A stretch of DNA of 64,000 nucleotides, taken from positions 372,001 to 436,000 of the forward strand of contig NZ_SPUW01000002.1 of NCBI RefSeq assembly GCF_004959925.1, written 5' to 3'. The DNA is from Pseudooceanicola onchidii. GTDB taxonomy: Bacteria > Pseudomonadota > Alphaproteobacteria > Rhodobacterales > Rhodobacteraceae. Position numbers and translations under genes: made by a program. The notes below the pieces were generated by a model, which was not told where the DNA came from, did no database searches, and saw only the letters and a program-made list of their open reading frames with translations. Of this stretch, positions 49,846-58,264 are shown piece by piece; position 1 is the first letter of the stretch, and every line of letters begins with the position of its first letter.

Positions 49846-50672
49846 CAGCCGGCCACCGGGTTCAGTCTGCGGGCGAGTTTCGACATCACAAGCACCGTGG
49901 TCAGCGTCACGACGACCATGACGGCGGCGATGGTCGAGGCCCCCACCCAGTCGAAGGTCACCATGGCGCGCTGGTACAGGAAGGTGCCCATCATCATCTG
50001 ACGCTCTCCGCCCAGGAGTTGCGGCGTGGCGTAGGAGGTGAAGGAGCCGGTGAAGACCAGCACCGAGCCCACGATCAGCCCGGGCACGGCCATGGGCAGC
50101 ACCACCTGCCGGAAGGCCGCGGCGGGCGTCGCGCCAAGCGAGGCGGCGGCTTCGGTCAGGTCCTGCGGGATGGCTTCAAGCACGCCGACGAGGGTGAGGA
50201 TCATCAGCGGCACGAAAAGGTAGACCATGGCGATGGTCACCGAGAACTGCGTGTAGAGCATTGACAGCGGTTCCGAGATCAGGCCGAGCCAGAGGAGCGT
50301 GTCGTTCAGGATGCCGTTCTTGCCGAGGATGATGAGCCAGGCAAAGGACCGCACGACCACGCCGGTCAGCAACGGGAAGACGGCGGCGATGATCAGCAGC
50401 GATTTGATCCGCGCGGGCGACTTGGCGACGACCCAGGCGGTCATGAAGCCGACGATGACCGAGATCGTGGTGGTGATGACCGCGACCTCCATCGTGCGCC
50501 ACAGGACGGTCATGCGGAAGCGCGAGTCGAAGAAGGCGGCGTATTGGGCGAAGGGGCCCTTGGGGTCGCCGAAGGTCGTGGCCAGCGTCGACAGCACTGG
50601 CAGGCCGAGGAACAGGGCAACGAGGAACAGGGCGGGGGCGGAAAGCGCCCAGGCACGGAGGCGGGGAGTCAT
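49845..50672 (-). CDS. ABC importer permease (PotB-like)
   Basis: 275 residues, six transmembrane segments with the EAA motif DLTEAAASLGATPAAAFRQVVLPMAVPGLI. The N-terminus AWALSAPALFLVALFLGLPVLSTLAT compressed is a signal-anchor helix. Overlaps the PotC-like gene by one base. A hairpin lies between it and the binding-protein gene upstream, which probably sets lower permease expression. Confidence 0.92.
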   Translation of the reverse strand: MTPRLRAWALSAPALFLVALFLGLPVLSTLATTFGDPKGPFAQYAAFFDSRFRMTVLWRTMEVAVITTTISVIVGFMTAWVVAKSPARIKSLLIIAAVFPLLTGVVVRSFAWLIILGKNGILNDTLLWLGLISEPLSMLYTQFSVTIAMVYLFVPLMILTLVGVLEAIPQDLTEAAASLGATPAAAFRQVVLPMAVPGLIVGSVLVFTGSFTSYATPQLLGGERQMMMGTFLYQRAMVTFDWVGASTIAAVMVVVTLTTVLVMSKLARRLNPVAG

Positions 50673-50712
50673 CAGTCTGGATAGTCGTCCGGGATGGCGA
50701 CGGAAGCGCCGT

Positions 50713-50734
50713 GAGTATTTATGGCAAGATGAAG
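50713..50734 (+). repeat. Copy 1 of a 22-bp dispersed motif
   Basis: GAGTATTT, two variable bases, then GGCAAGATGAAG. The same string with the same two-base gap recurs at 61505-61526. Confidence 0.6.
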
Positions 50735-50742
50735 CCGGGGGT

Positions 50743-50767
50743 GGGGGCGCAGGCGGGCCGCGCCCCC
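50743..50767 (-). promoter_or_regulatory. Hairpin between binding-protein and permease genes
   Basis: GGGGGCGC and GCGCCCCC form a perfect 8-bp stem around nine bases, eight bases after the binding-protein stop on the minus strand. Partial termination or 3' protection of the binding-protein mRNA is the usual role of such hairpins. Confidence 0.55.
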
Positions 50768-50774
50768 GGGTCGC

Positions 50775-51791
50775 TTACATGCCGAAGATTTCGTTCCAGC
50801 GGTCGATCCAGTCGGTCTTGGCCGTGTTCATCTTGGCGTAGTCCATGGTGTTGAGCGCGTCGATCTGGTCCTGGCCGTAGGTCCAGTTGGCCGCGTCTTC
50901 GGCCGACAGTTCGACCGTCTTGTTGATCGGCGCGTCGACGCCCTGTTCGGCCTGGATCTGCTGCACGTCCTTGGACAGGACGAAGTCGATGAACTTGTAG
51001 GCCAGGTCGACGTTTTCGGCGCCCGTGGGGATGTTGAGCGTGTTGAGCACGGCGATGTCGCCGTCTTCAAGCTTGGCCCAGGTCATGGTCGGCACGGCTT
51101 CTTTCAGCGAGCGCAGGGTGAAGTCCTGCGTCATCGTCACGGTGATTTCGCCGGTCGAGGCGAGGTTCACCATTTCGGAGCCGGTGTTGTAGTTCTTGAC
51201 CGTGTTCGGCTTGATCTCTTCGATCTTGGCGAAGGTGGCGTCGGCGTCTTCATAGGCGTTCACACCGGCCTGCTTGCCCGCCTGCACGACGAACATCGGG
51301 CCTGCGGTGGTGGTGATGTTCGGCAGGGAGATCTGGCCGGCCAGGTCTTCGCGCCACAGGTCGCCCCAGGAGGTGATCGGTTCAAGCTTGGCGCTGTCGT
51401 AGACGATGCCGATGCGCCCCACGGTATAGGCCGGGCCATAGCCGCCCTGCGGGTCCTGGGCGATGTCGTAGAGGTCGCCGATGTTGGACAGCTTGGAGCG
51501 GTCGAATTCCTGGAAGACGCCGTTTTCGATGCCGACCTGGCTGTAGCTGTCGGTCAGGAAGATCACGTCGACGCCCTTGCCGCCGCGCGCGGTCAGCTTG
51601 CCCAGGCGGTCCGAGTTGTTGCCGGTTTCAAAGACGATGTCGCAGCCGCACATTGCCTTGAAGGGTTCGACGATGTTCGCGTTGAGCTTTTCGCCGTTGT
51701 AGCCCCACCAGGAGACGACGAGCGTTTCGGCCTGGGCTGTGGCGGCCGTGGCGGCCAGCGCCAGGGCAGAGAGGGAGAGGGTGTGTTTCAT
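50775..51791 (-). CDS. ABC importer periplasmic binding protein (PotD family)
   Basis: 338 residues with a clear signal peptide (MKHTLSLSALALAATAATA, cleavage after AQA). The mature start ETLVVSWWGYNGEKLNANIVEPF (split) and GVDVIFLTDSYSQVGIENG, GRIGIVYDSAKLEPITSWGDLW are typical of the spermidine/putrescine/iron type-2 binding proteins. Two nearby cysteines (MCGCD) are notable. First gene of a minus-strand operon: binding protein, two permeases, ATPase, amidohydrolase, nucleoside hydrolase. Ligand is inferred, from the last two genes, to be a purine or nucleoside-like compound. Confidence 0.88.
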   Translation of the reverse strand: MKHTLSLSALALAATAATAQAETLVVSWWGYNGEKLNANIVEPFKAMCGCDIVFETGNNSDRLGKLTARGGKGVDVIFLTDSYSQVGIENGVFQEFDRSKLSNIGDLYDIAQDPQGGYGPAYTVGRIGIVYDSAKLEPITSWGDLWREDLAGQISLPNITTTAGPMFVVQAGKQAGVNAYEDADATFAKIEEIKPNTVKNYNTGSEMVNLASTGEITVTMTQDFTLRSLKEAVPTMTWAKLEDGDIAVLNTLNIPTGAENVDLAYKFIDFVLSKDVQQIQAEQGVDAPINKTVELSAEDAANWTYGQDQIDALNTMDYAKMNTAKTDWIDRWNEIFGM

Positions 51792-51818
51792 GTCGCGTGA
51801 CCTGTCTTGAGAAGGCGA

Positions 51819-51834
51819 GTCGGCCCGGGCCGAC
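51819..51834. promoter_or_regulatory. 16-bp perfect palindrome upstream of the binding-protein gene
   Basis: GTCGGCCCGGGCCGAC is fully self-complementary with no spacer, 27 bases before the start codon. It could be a repressor site or an mRNA leader hairpin for the importer operon. Confidence 0.4.
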
Positions 51835-51973
51835 GGGTGTCCGGATACCAGTGGGAACCCGGACCTGTGTGCAAGTCAAGGCAGGGGCGGGGTTGCCCTC
51901 ATTCAAGGCATCAGATTGTGTCAGGGGGTCGGGGTGCCGATTTTTTGGGCGAAATGGCCTGGCGGCGGGGTGC

Positions 51974-51994
51974 GGGGCCGGATCGACCGGCCCC
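51974..51994 (-). terminator. Hairpin after the putrescine importer operon
   Basis: GGGGCCGG and CCGGCCCC form a perfect 8-bp stem with loop ATCGA, 19 bases beyond the last permease gene on the minus strand. No clear U-tract. Confidence 0.55.
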
Positions 51995-52013
51995 TTAGGT
52001 TAGGCGCGCCAGG

Positions 52014-52829
52014 TCACGCGCGGGCGGCGGCCTTTTCGTCCTTGGCCTTCCGGATCGCGGCGCTTTTCGACATGAGCGAGGCGGTGATGACGCCGACGGT
52101 CACCAGCGCGATCATGATGGTCGACAGCGCGTTGATTTCCGGCGAGACGCCCAGCCGCACGGCCGAGAAGATCTTCATCGGCAGGGTGGTCGAGGACGGG
52201 CCCGCGGTGAACGAGGCGATCACCAGGTCATCCAGCGACAGGGTGAAGGACAGCAGCCAGCCCGAGATCACGGCGGGCGCGATGATGGGCAGGGTGATCA
52301 GGCGGAAGGTTTCCCACTGGGTGGCGCCGAGGTCGAGCGCGGCCTCTTCGAGGCTTTCGTCGAAGGCCACGAGGCGCGAGGTCACGACGACCGAGACATA
52401 GCACATCGCAAAGGTCGTATGGGCCAGCACGATGGTCAGCACGCCGCGATCCAGCCCGATGCCGATGAAGAGCAACAGCAGCGACAGGCCCAGGATCACG
52501 TCGGGCATCACCAGCGGGGCATAGGTCATGCCGGCGAAAAGCGTGCGGCCGGGAAAGCGGTGGATGCGCACCAGAACGTAGGCGGCACAGGTGCCGAGGA
52601 TCGTGGCAAGTGTCGAGGTCATCACCGCGACCTTGAGGGTCACCAATGCGGCGTCGAGGAAGGCCTCGTTGCGCATCAGCTCTCCGTACCACTTGGTCGA
52701 AAAGCCGGCCCAGACGGTCACCAGTTTGGATTCGTTGAACGAATAGATCACCAGGATGACCATGGGCAGGTAGAGGAAGGTGAACCCCAGGGTCAGGGAG
52801 ACCACGTTGAAACCGGAAAGACGTCTCAT
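52014..52829 (-). CDS. potI: Putrescine ABC importer permease (PotI/PotC-like)
   Basis: 271 residues from the ATG at 52829, overlapping the previous permease stop by four bases; the open frame beyond is a shadow. Six helices; the EAA loop is SLEEAALDLGATQWETFRLITLPIIAPAVISG. Start MRRLSGFNVVSLTLGFTFLY and YSFNESKLVTVWAGFSTKWY are close to PotI/PotC. Last gene of the operon binding protein, ATPase, permease, permease, all divergent from the putrescine-type aminotransferase. Confidence 0.92.
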   Translation of the reverse strand: MRRLSGFNVVSLTLGFTFLYLPMVILVIYSFNESKLVTVWAGFSTKWYGELMRNEAFLDAALVTLKVAVMTSTLATILGTCAAYVLVRIHRFPGRTLFAGMTYAPLVMPDVILGLSLLLLFIGIGLDRGVLTIVLAHTTFAMCYVSVVVTSRLVAFDESLEEAALDLGATQWETFRLITLPIIAPAVISGWLLSFTLSLDDLVIASFTAGPSSTTLPMKIFSAVRLGVSPEINALSTIMIALVTVGVITASLMSKSAAIRKAKDEKAAARA

Positions 52830-53716
52830 CCTTCGGACTCCCGCTGTTTCTGTTCGTTGCGCTGGAACAGCACGATCGGGATGATCAGGATCAGCAGCAG
52901 GACAACGGCCACGGCCGAGGCCACGGGCCAGTCGCGGTTCGAGAAGAACTCCTCGTACAGGACCTTGCCGATCATCAGAGTCTGCGATCCGCCCAGAAGC
53001 GAGGGGATCACGAATTCGCCCATGGCGGGGATGAAGACCAGGAAACAGCCCGCGATCACGCCCTGTTTCGACAGCGGCACGGTGATCAGCCAGAAGGCCG
53101 AGGTGCGCGAACAGCCCAGGTCCTCGGCGGCCTCGAGCAGGGAGCCGTCGAGTTTTTCCAGCGCGGCGTAGACCGGCAGGATCATGAAGGGCAGGTAGGT
53201 GTAGACGATGCCGATGTAGACGGCGGTGTCGGTGTTCAGGATCGTCAGCGGTTCGCTGATCAGTCCGAGCCAGAGCAGGAATGAGTTCAGCAGACCGCCC
53301 TGGCTGAGGATTCCCATCCACGAATAGACGCGGATCAGGAAGGAGGTCCAGAAGGGCAGGATCACCAGCATCATTAGCGTGGGGCGCCATTCCTCGGGTG
53401 CGCGGGCCATGGCATAGGCGATGGGGAAGCCCACCAGCAGCGTCAGGGCGGTCGAGATCAGCGCGATCTTGAGCGAGGAGAGGTAGGCCTTCCAGTAGAG
53501 GTCGTCGGTGGTGAGGAAGGTGAAGTTTTCAAAATCCAGCTCGCGCAGGAAATCGACGAAGCCCTGCCAGCCGGTCGCGAGATCCAGCTGCGGGAAATAT
53601 GGGGGCCGGGCCAGCGCGGTGTCGGAGAGGCTGATCTTCACCACGATCAGGAAGGGGATCAGGAACAGCGCAAGCAGCCAGAGGTAGGGAATGGCGATGA
53701 GGATCAGGCGGCGCAT
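52826..53716 (-). CDS. potH: Putrescine ABC importer permease (PotH/PotB-like)
   Basis: 296 residues. N-terminal helix LILIAIPYLWLLALFLIPFL, then SLSDTALARPPYFPQLD as in PotH, and six transmembrane segments with the EAA motif LLEAAEDLGCSRTSAFWLITVPL. YSWMGILSQGGLLNSFLLWLG is another family landmark. Overlaps potI by four bases, 31 bases after the ATPase gene. Confidence 0.92.
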   Translation of the reverse strand: MRRLILIAIPYLWLLALFLIPFLIVVKISLSDTALARPPYFPQLDLATGWQGFVDFLRELDFENFTFLTTDDLYWKAYLSSLKIALISTALTLLVGFPIAYAMARAPEEWRPTLMMLVILPFWTSFLIRVYSWMGILSQGGLLNSFLLWLGLISEPLTILNTDTAVYIGIVYTYLPFMILPVYAALEKLDGSLLEAAEDLGCSRTSAFWLITVPLSKQGVIAGCFLVFIPAMGEFVIPSLLGGSQTLMIGKVLYEEFFSNRDWPVASAVAVVLLLILIIPIVLFQRNEQKQRESEG

Positions 53717-53747
53717 CGCGGCCTCCGGGGTCCTGTGGTCGGCCCGA

Positions 53748-54869
53748 TCATTGCGCCAACACCACGGCGGCGGTGTCGGTCCAGCTGATCCAGACCTTGT
53801 CTTCCCAGGTAAATTCCCGGCGCGAGATGCGGCGGGTGTTGGCCTGCTGGGCCTTGATCACGTGACCGGTCGGCAGTTTGACGTGATAGGTCGAGATGTT
53901 GCCGAGATAGGCAATGTCGAGGATTTCGCCCTGCAGGACGTTGGCCCCGGAAGGGCGGTCGGCCGAGATGGCGATCTTTTCGGGCCGGATCGCCATGTAG
54001 CAGGTCTGGCCCAGGTCGAAGTTCTTGGTGGTGGTGGCCGACAGCGCCGGCTGGCCTTCGGCCCAGTCGATCTGCAGTTTGGTGCCGGTCTGGTGTGCCT
54101 TGCCCTCGATGATGTTCACGTCGCCGATGAAATCCGCGACGTAGACCGAACTGGGCGCCTCGTAGATCGCGTCGGGGGTCGAGACCTGCATCAGCTTGCC
54201 CTCGTCCATCACCGCCACGCGGGAGGCGACGGTCATCGCCTCTTCCTGGTCGTGGGTGACGATGACGAAGGTGGTGCCGGTCTTTTCCTGGATGTCCATC
54301 AGTTCGAACTGCGTTTCCTCGCGCAGTTTCCTGTCGAGCGCGCCGAGCGGTTCGTCGAGGAGGAGGAGTTTCGGGGCCTTGGCGAGGCTGCGGGCCAGCG
54401 CGACGCGCTGGCGCTGGCCGCCGGAAATCTGGTGCGGCTTGCGCTTGGCGAACTTGGCCAGGCGGGTCAGCTTCAGCATCTCTTCGACGCGGGCCTCGAT
54501 CGCCGCCTTGTCGCGGCCTTCGCGGCGCAGGCCGAAGGCGATGTTGTCCCAGATCGTCAGGTGCGGGAACAGCGCATAGCTTTGGAACATCATGTTCACG
54601 GCGCGCTGGTTGGGCGGCACGGGGCCGATATCCTGGCCGGACAGAAGGATCTTGCCTTCGGTCGGGGTCTCGAACCCCGCAAGCATCCGCATCAGCGTGG
54701 TCTTGCCGCAGCCCGAGGGGCCGAGAAGGGCAAAGAATTCGCGTGCGTAGATGTCGAGGTCGATGTTGTCGATGGCGGTGAAGTCGCCGAACCTCTTGGT
54801 CACCCCCTTGAACTGGATCAGAGGTTTTTCGGCGGGATCGTCCCAGGGGGCGAAGACAGTTTGGGGCAT
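53748..54869 (-). CDS. potG: Putrescine ABC importer ATPase (PotG/PotA-like)
   Basis: 373 residues. Walker A LLGPSGCGKTTLMRMLAGFE, signature ISGGQRQRVALARSL, Walker B LLLLDEPLGALDRKLREE, switch His in VIVTHDQEEAMTV, and a C-terminal TOBE domain ending WTDTAAVVLAQ. The N-terminal extension MPQTVFAPWDDPAEKPLIQF and motifs closely follow PotG/PotA of polyamine systems. A 10-bp hairpin separates it from the binding-protein gene upstream. Confidence 0.93.
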   Translation of the reverse strand: MPQTVFAPWDDPAEKPLIQFKGVTKRFGDFTAIDNIDLDIYAREFFALLGPSGCGKTTLMRMLAGFETPTEGKILLSGQDIGPVPPNQRAVNMMFQSYALFPHLTIWDNIAFGLRREGRDKAAIEARVEEMLKLTRLAKFAKRKPHQISGGQRQRVALARSLAKAPKLLLLDEPLGALDRKLREETQFELMDIQEKTGTTFVIVTHDQEEAMTVASRVAVMDEGKLMQVSTPDAIYEAPSSVYVADFIGDVNIIEGKAHQTGTKLQIDWAEGQPALSATTTKNFDLGQTCYMAIRPEKIAISADRPSGANVLQGEILDIAYLGNISTYHVKLPTGHVIKAQQANTRRISRREFTWEDKVWISWTDTAAVVLAQ

Positions 54870-54889
54870 GGGGACTCGGGTCTGGAATT

Positions 54890-54915
54890 GGCCCGCGCGG
54901 TTGGTCGCGCGGGCC
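54890..54915 (-). promoter_or_regulatory. Strong hairpin between binding-protein and ATPase genes
   Basis: GGCCCGCGCG and CGCGCGGGCC form a perfect 10-bp stem with loop GTTGGT, about 20 bases after the binding-protein stop on the minus strand. It probably raises binding-protein mRNA over the membrane components. Confidence 0.6.
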
Positions 54916-54935
54916 GGTCTTGTCGTCGGATCGGA

Positions 54936-56024
54936 TCAGGTGCCGGACTTGATCTTGGTCCAGCTGCGGGTGAGGTTCCGCTGATCCTTAACGTCGAACG
55001 GCGTGACGGTGTAGAGGTTGTCGAGCGTCGCCGCGTCCGGGTAGATCGCCGTGTCGCCGATCACGTCCTCGATCAGGTGATCCTGCGAGGCCTTGTTGCC
55101 GTTGGCGTAGTAGACGTAGTTCGACGCCGCCGCCATGTTCTGCGCATCCATGATGAAGTTCAGGAAGGTATGCGCGGCCTCGGGGTTCGGGGCGTCGACG
55201 GGGATCGCCATCTGGTCGAACCACATCAGTGCACCTTCCGATGGCACTTCGTAGGTGATTTCCACGCCGTTGTCGGCCTCGGCCGCGCGGTCGCGGGCCT
55301 GCAGCACGTCACCGGACCAGCCGAGCGCGACGCAGATGTCGCCGTTGGCCAGCGCGTTGATGTATTCCGACGAGTGGAACTTCTGGATGTAGGGGCGAAC
55401 GGCCGCGACGACCTCTTCTGCCTTGGCGAGCGCCTCGGGCGAGTGATCGTCCGGGCCGCCTTCCCAGCCGGCGTAGGTCAGCGCGGCGGGGATGACCTCG
55501 GTCGGGGCATCAAGCAGGTGGATGCCGCAGGACGACAGCTTTTCGGCGATGGCCGGATCGAAGATCAGTGCCAGCGAATTCAGCGGTGCGTCGTCGCCCA
55601 GGATCTCCTTCACCTTGCCGACGTTGGCGCCGATGCCGGTGGTGCCCCACATGTAGTTGATCGAATAATCGCCGTTCGGATCGTAGGTGTCGGTCCGCTT
55701 CTGGATCACGTCCCACATGTTTTCCAGGTTCGGCAGCTTCGACTTGTCGAGCGGCTGGAACGACCCGGCCATGATCTGGCGCTGCAGGAAGGTGCCGGTC
55801 GGCACGACGACGTCATAGCCCGACCCGCCTGCCAGCATCTTGGTTTCCAGCAGTTCGTTGCTGTCGAAGACGTCGTAGACCAGATCGATGCCGGTTTCTT
55901 CCTCGAATTTCGTCAGAAGTTCTTCGTCGATGTAGTCGGACCAGTTGTAGACATGCACCTCTTCCGCGATGGCCCCGGTGGCGAGGGTCATGGCGGCGGT
56001 CAGCGCGATGAGTGATTTTGTCAT
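54936..56024 (-). CDS. potF: Putrescine-type periplasmic binding protein (PotF/SpuD-like)
   Basis: 362 residues with signal peptide MTKSLIALTAAMTLATGA, cleavage near AIA. Mature EEVHVYNWSDYIDEELLTKF, DVFDSNELLETKMLAGGSGY and YSINYMWGTTGIGANV are hallmark PotF/SpuD sequences; Trp and Asp residues in NWSDYI and the WSGD region line the polyamine site in known structures. GGGAGA precedes the ATG. First gene of the importer operon, 134 bases from a divergent putrescine-type aminotransferase, which supports putrescine as substrate. Confidence 0.93.
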   Translation of the reverse strand: MTKSLIALTAAMTLATGAIAEEVHVYNWSDYIDEELLTKFEEETGIDLVYDVFDSNELLETKMLAGGSGYDVVVPTGTFLQRQIMAGSFQPLDKSKLPNLENMWDVIQKRTDTYDPNGDYSINYMWGTTGIGANVGKVKEILGDDAPLNSLALIFDPAIAEKLSSCGIHLLDAPTEVIPAALTYAGWEGGPDDHSPEALAKAEEVVAAVRPYIQKFHSSEYINALANGDICVALGWSGDVLQARDRAAEADNGVEITYEVPSEGALMWFDQMAIPVDAPNPEAAHTFLNFIMDAQNMAAASNYVYYANGNKASQDHLIEDVIGDTAIYPDAATLDNLYTVTPFDVKDQRNLTRSWTKIKSGT

Positions 56025-56158
56025 TTTGATCTCCCTTGGACGTCAAAGAGGTAGCGTCCTCGGGGGCCGATCCAATCAACAAATTCGACATCTGGCAATA
56101 TGGCGTTTTCCGGTTTCCGGGCGTAGCGTCGCCGCAAATCGCAAAACGGGAGATTTTC

Positions 56159-57553
56159 ATGCAGCAGATCACCAACCACCTTCCGACCGCCGAATTGCAG
56201 GCGCTGGATGCTGCGTATCACATGCACCCCTTCTCGACTCAGGACGATCTGGCGCAATCGGGCGTGCGGATCATCACCTCGGCCAAGGGGGTGATGCTGC
56301 GAGACAGCGAAGGCGAGGAAATCCTGGATGCGATGGCGGGCCTGTGGTGCGTCAACATCGGATACGGCCGGGACGAGCTGGCCGAAGTCGCGGCGCGCCA
56401 GATGCGCGAGCTGCCCTACTACAACACCTTCTTCAAGACCTCGCATGTGCCGGTCATCGCCCTGTCGGCGAAGCTGGCCGAACTGGCGCCGGGCAACCTG
56501 AACCACGTGTTCTTTGCCGGGTCCGGGTCCGAGGCGAACGACACCAACCTGCGGATGGTGCGCACCTACTGGGCCGAAAAGGGCAAGCCCAACAAGCAGA
56601 TCGTGATTTCGCGCTGGAACGCCTATCACGGGTCGTCCGTCGGGTCCGGGTCGCTTGGCGGGATGAAGGGCATTCATGCGCAGGGCGGTCTGCCGATCCC
56701 CGGCATCGAACATATCGACCAGCCCAACTGGTGGGCCGAGGGCGGCGACATGTCCCCTGAAGACTTCGGGCTGGAACGCGCCCGCCAGCTTGAGCGCAAG
56801 ATCGACGAGCTGGGCGAAGACAATGTCGCGGCCTTCATCGCGGAACCCGTGCAGGGTGCGGGTGGCGTGATCGTCGCGCCCGAAACCTACTGGCCCGAGG
56901 TCATGCGCATCTGCCGCGAGCGGGACATCCTGTTCATCGCGGACGAGGTGATCTGCGGGTTTGGCCGGACGGGCCAGTGGTTCGGGTCGCAGACGCTGGA
57001 CCTGACGCCCGACATCATGACCATCGCCAAGGGCCTGTCGTCGGGCTATCAGCCGATCGGCGGGTCGATCGTGTCGGACGAGATCGCGGCGGTGATCGGC
57101 GCGACCGAATTCAACCACGGCTACACCTATTCCGGGCATCCCGTGGCCTCGGCCGTGGCGCTGGAAAACCTGCGGATCCTGGAAGAGGAAAAGATCGTCG
57201 ATCGCGTCCGCGAAGAGACGGGCCCCTATCTGAAAGAGAAGTTCGAGGCGCTGGTCGATCACCCGATGGTCGGTGAGGCCAAGATCGTCGGCATGATGGG
57301 ATCCATCGCCCTGACCCCCGACAAGGGCGCGCGGGCGGCCTTTGCAGCCGATGCCGGCACCGTCGGCTACATGGTGCGGGAACGGTGTTTCGCCAACAAC
57401 CTGGTGATGCGGCACGTGGGCGACCGGATGATCATCTCTCCGCCGCTGGTGATCTCGAAGGGTGAGATCGACGTGCTGATCGACCGCGCCGTGCAGTCGC
57501 TGGACGAGGGCATGAAGGCGGTGAAGGACGCCGGGCTTTGGGCGTCGGCCTGA
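56159..57553 (+). CDS. spuC: Class-III aminotransferase, putrescine-pyruvate type (SpuC-like)
   Basis: 464 residues from the ATG at 56159 with GGGAGA upstream; an upstream open frame is not conserved. PLP-binding motifs: LDAMAGLWCVNIGYGRDEL, FFAGSGSEANDTNLRMVR, RWNAYHGSSVGSGSL, FIAEPVQGAGGVIVAPETYW, ILFIADEVICGFGRTGQWF and the Schiff-base Lys in PDIMTIAKGLSSGYQPIGG. This is the SpuC/pyruvate-dependent omega-aminotransferase type. Divergent from the putrescine importer, so it probably begins putrescine degradation. Followed by a strong hairpin. Confidence 0.9.
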   Translation: MQQITNHLPTAELQALDAAYHMHPFSTQDDLAQSGVRIITSAKGVMLRDSEGEEILDAMAGLWCVNIGYGRDELAEVAARQMRELPYYNTFFKTSHVPVIALSAKLAELAPGNLNHVFFAGSGSEANDTNLRMVRTYWAEKGKPNKQIVISRWNAYHGSSVGSGSLGGMKGIHAQGGLPIPGIEHIDQPNWWAEGGDMSPEDFGLERARQLERKIDELGEDNVAAFIAEPVQGAGGVIVAPETYWPEVMRICRERDILFIADEVICGFGRTGQWFGSQTLDLTPDIMTIAKGLSSGYQPIGGSIVSDEIAAVIGATEFNHGYTYSGHPVASAVALENLRILEEEKIVDRVREETGPYLKEKFEALVDHPMVGEAKIVGMMGSIALTPDKGARAAFAADAGTVGYMVRERCFANNLVMRHVGDRMIISPPLVISKGEIDVLIDRAVQSLDEGMKAVKDAGLWASA

Positions 57554-57570
57554 TCCTCTAGATACCCTTG

Positions 57571-57618
57571 CCCCTTCCCGGATGCGGGCCCGTGACCGGG
57601 CCCGTGACCGGGAAGGGG
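57571..57618 (+). terminator. Long hairpin after spuC with an internal tandem repeat
   Basis: CCCCTTCCCGG (57571-57581) and CCGGGAAGGGG (57608-57618) are a perfect 11-bp inverted repeat. The loop contains a 12-base tandem duplication (CGGGCCCGTGAC twice) that can itself pair. It starts 18 bases after the spuC stop. No U-tract, but the stem is the strongest in the window. Confidence 0.6.
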
Positions 57619-57628
57619 ATGTCGCCCT

Positions 57629-57661
57629 GCGGAATTGCATGACTGAGTCATTGAATTCCGC
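57629..57661. promoter_or_regulatory. 33-bp near-perfect palindrome upstream of the permease pair
   Basis: Arms GCGGAATT and AATTCCGC flank an inner palindrome ATGACT G AGTCAT; only the two bases between arm and core on each side (GC, TG) fail to pair. It lies 64 bases before the first permease gene. Such length and symmetry suggest a dimeric transcription-factor site. Confidence 0.6.
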
Positions 57662-57724
57662 CCCGGGCTTTGACAGGTTGGCCGGACCATGGCGGGGCCT
57701 ATCCCCGGGCCATGACGGACAGCC

Positions 57725-58264
57725 ATGAAGATCGCCAGAACAGATATCGTCTTTGCCGCCCTGGCCGCCATCACCGGCGGCATCACCTATGCCCGTTTCG
57801 GCGGCGGTGCGGTCTGGGAGTCGGTCGAACGGGCCGGAACGCTGCTGCTGGTGGTGCTGCCACAGCTGGCGGCGGGTCTGCTGATCGGCGGGCTGGTCAC
57901 GCGACTGGTCAGCCGCGAGAAAGTGGCGCGCTGGCTGGGCGGGTCGTCGGGGATGACCGGCCTTCTTCTGGCGTCGCTCGCCGGGCTGCTGACGCCGGGC
58001 GGGCCGTTCACCTCTTTCCCGATGGTCTATGCGCTGTGGATCGCCGGGGCGGATGCCGGCGCGCTGATCGCCTTCATCTCGGCCTGGTCGCTTCTGGGGT
58101 TCAACCGGCTGATCGTCTGGGAACTGCCCCTGCTGGGTGTTGAGTTCACCATGTTGCGGTTCGTGGTCTGCCTGCCCTTGCCGGTGATCGCAGGTCTGAT
58201 CGCAAGGCGGCTGGGGCGGTGGTCGGCCTTCCGGCTGGATGATCCTGCGGGGCGGGCGGAATGA
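57725..58264 (+). CDS. Half-size permease, first of a pair (distant COG0701/ArsP-like)
   Basis: 179 residues with four or five hydrophobic segments. The middle reads LIGGLVTRLVSREKVARWLG, then LASLAGLLTPGGPFTSFPMV and AGADAGALIAFISAWSLLG, resembling in order one half of DUF318/COG0701 permeases. The CSCG motif normally found there is replaced by TPGGPFTSFP. The stop overlaps the next gene's ATG. A long palindrome lies upstream. Substrate unknown; the family assignment is by topology and motif placement and is moderate. Confidence 0.65.
   Translation: MKIARTDIVFAALAAITGGITYARFGGGAVWESVERAGTLLLVVLPQLAAGLLIGGLVTRLVSREKVARWLGGSSGMTGLLLASLAGLLTPGGPFTSFPMVYALWIAGADAGALIAFISAWSLLGFNRLIVWELPLLGVEFTMLRFVVCLPLPVIAGLIARRLGRWSAFRLDDPAGRAE

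Noticed and set aside
53691-56015. 774-codon plus-strand frame opposite the putrescine importer genes
   Set aside because: Shadow; the minus-strand frames are unmistakable ABC transporter genes.
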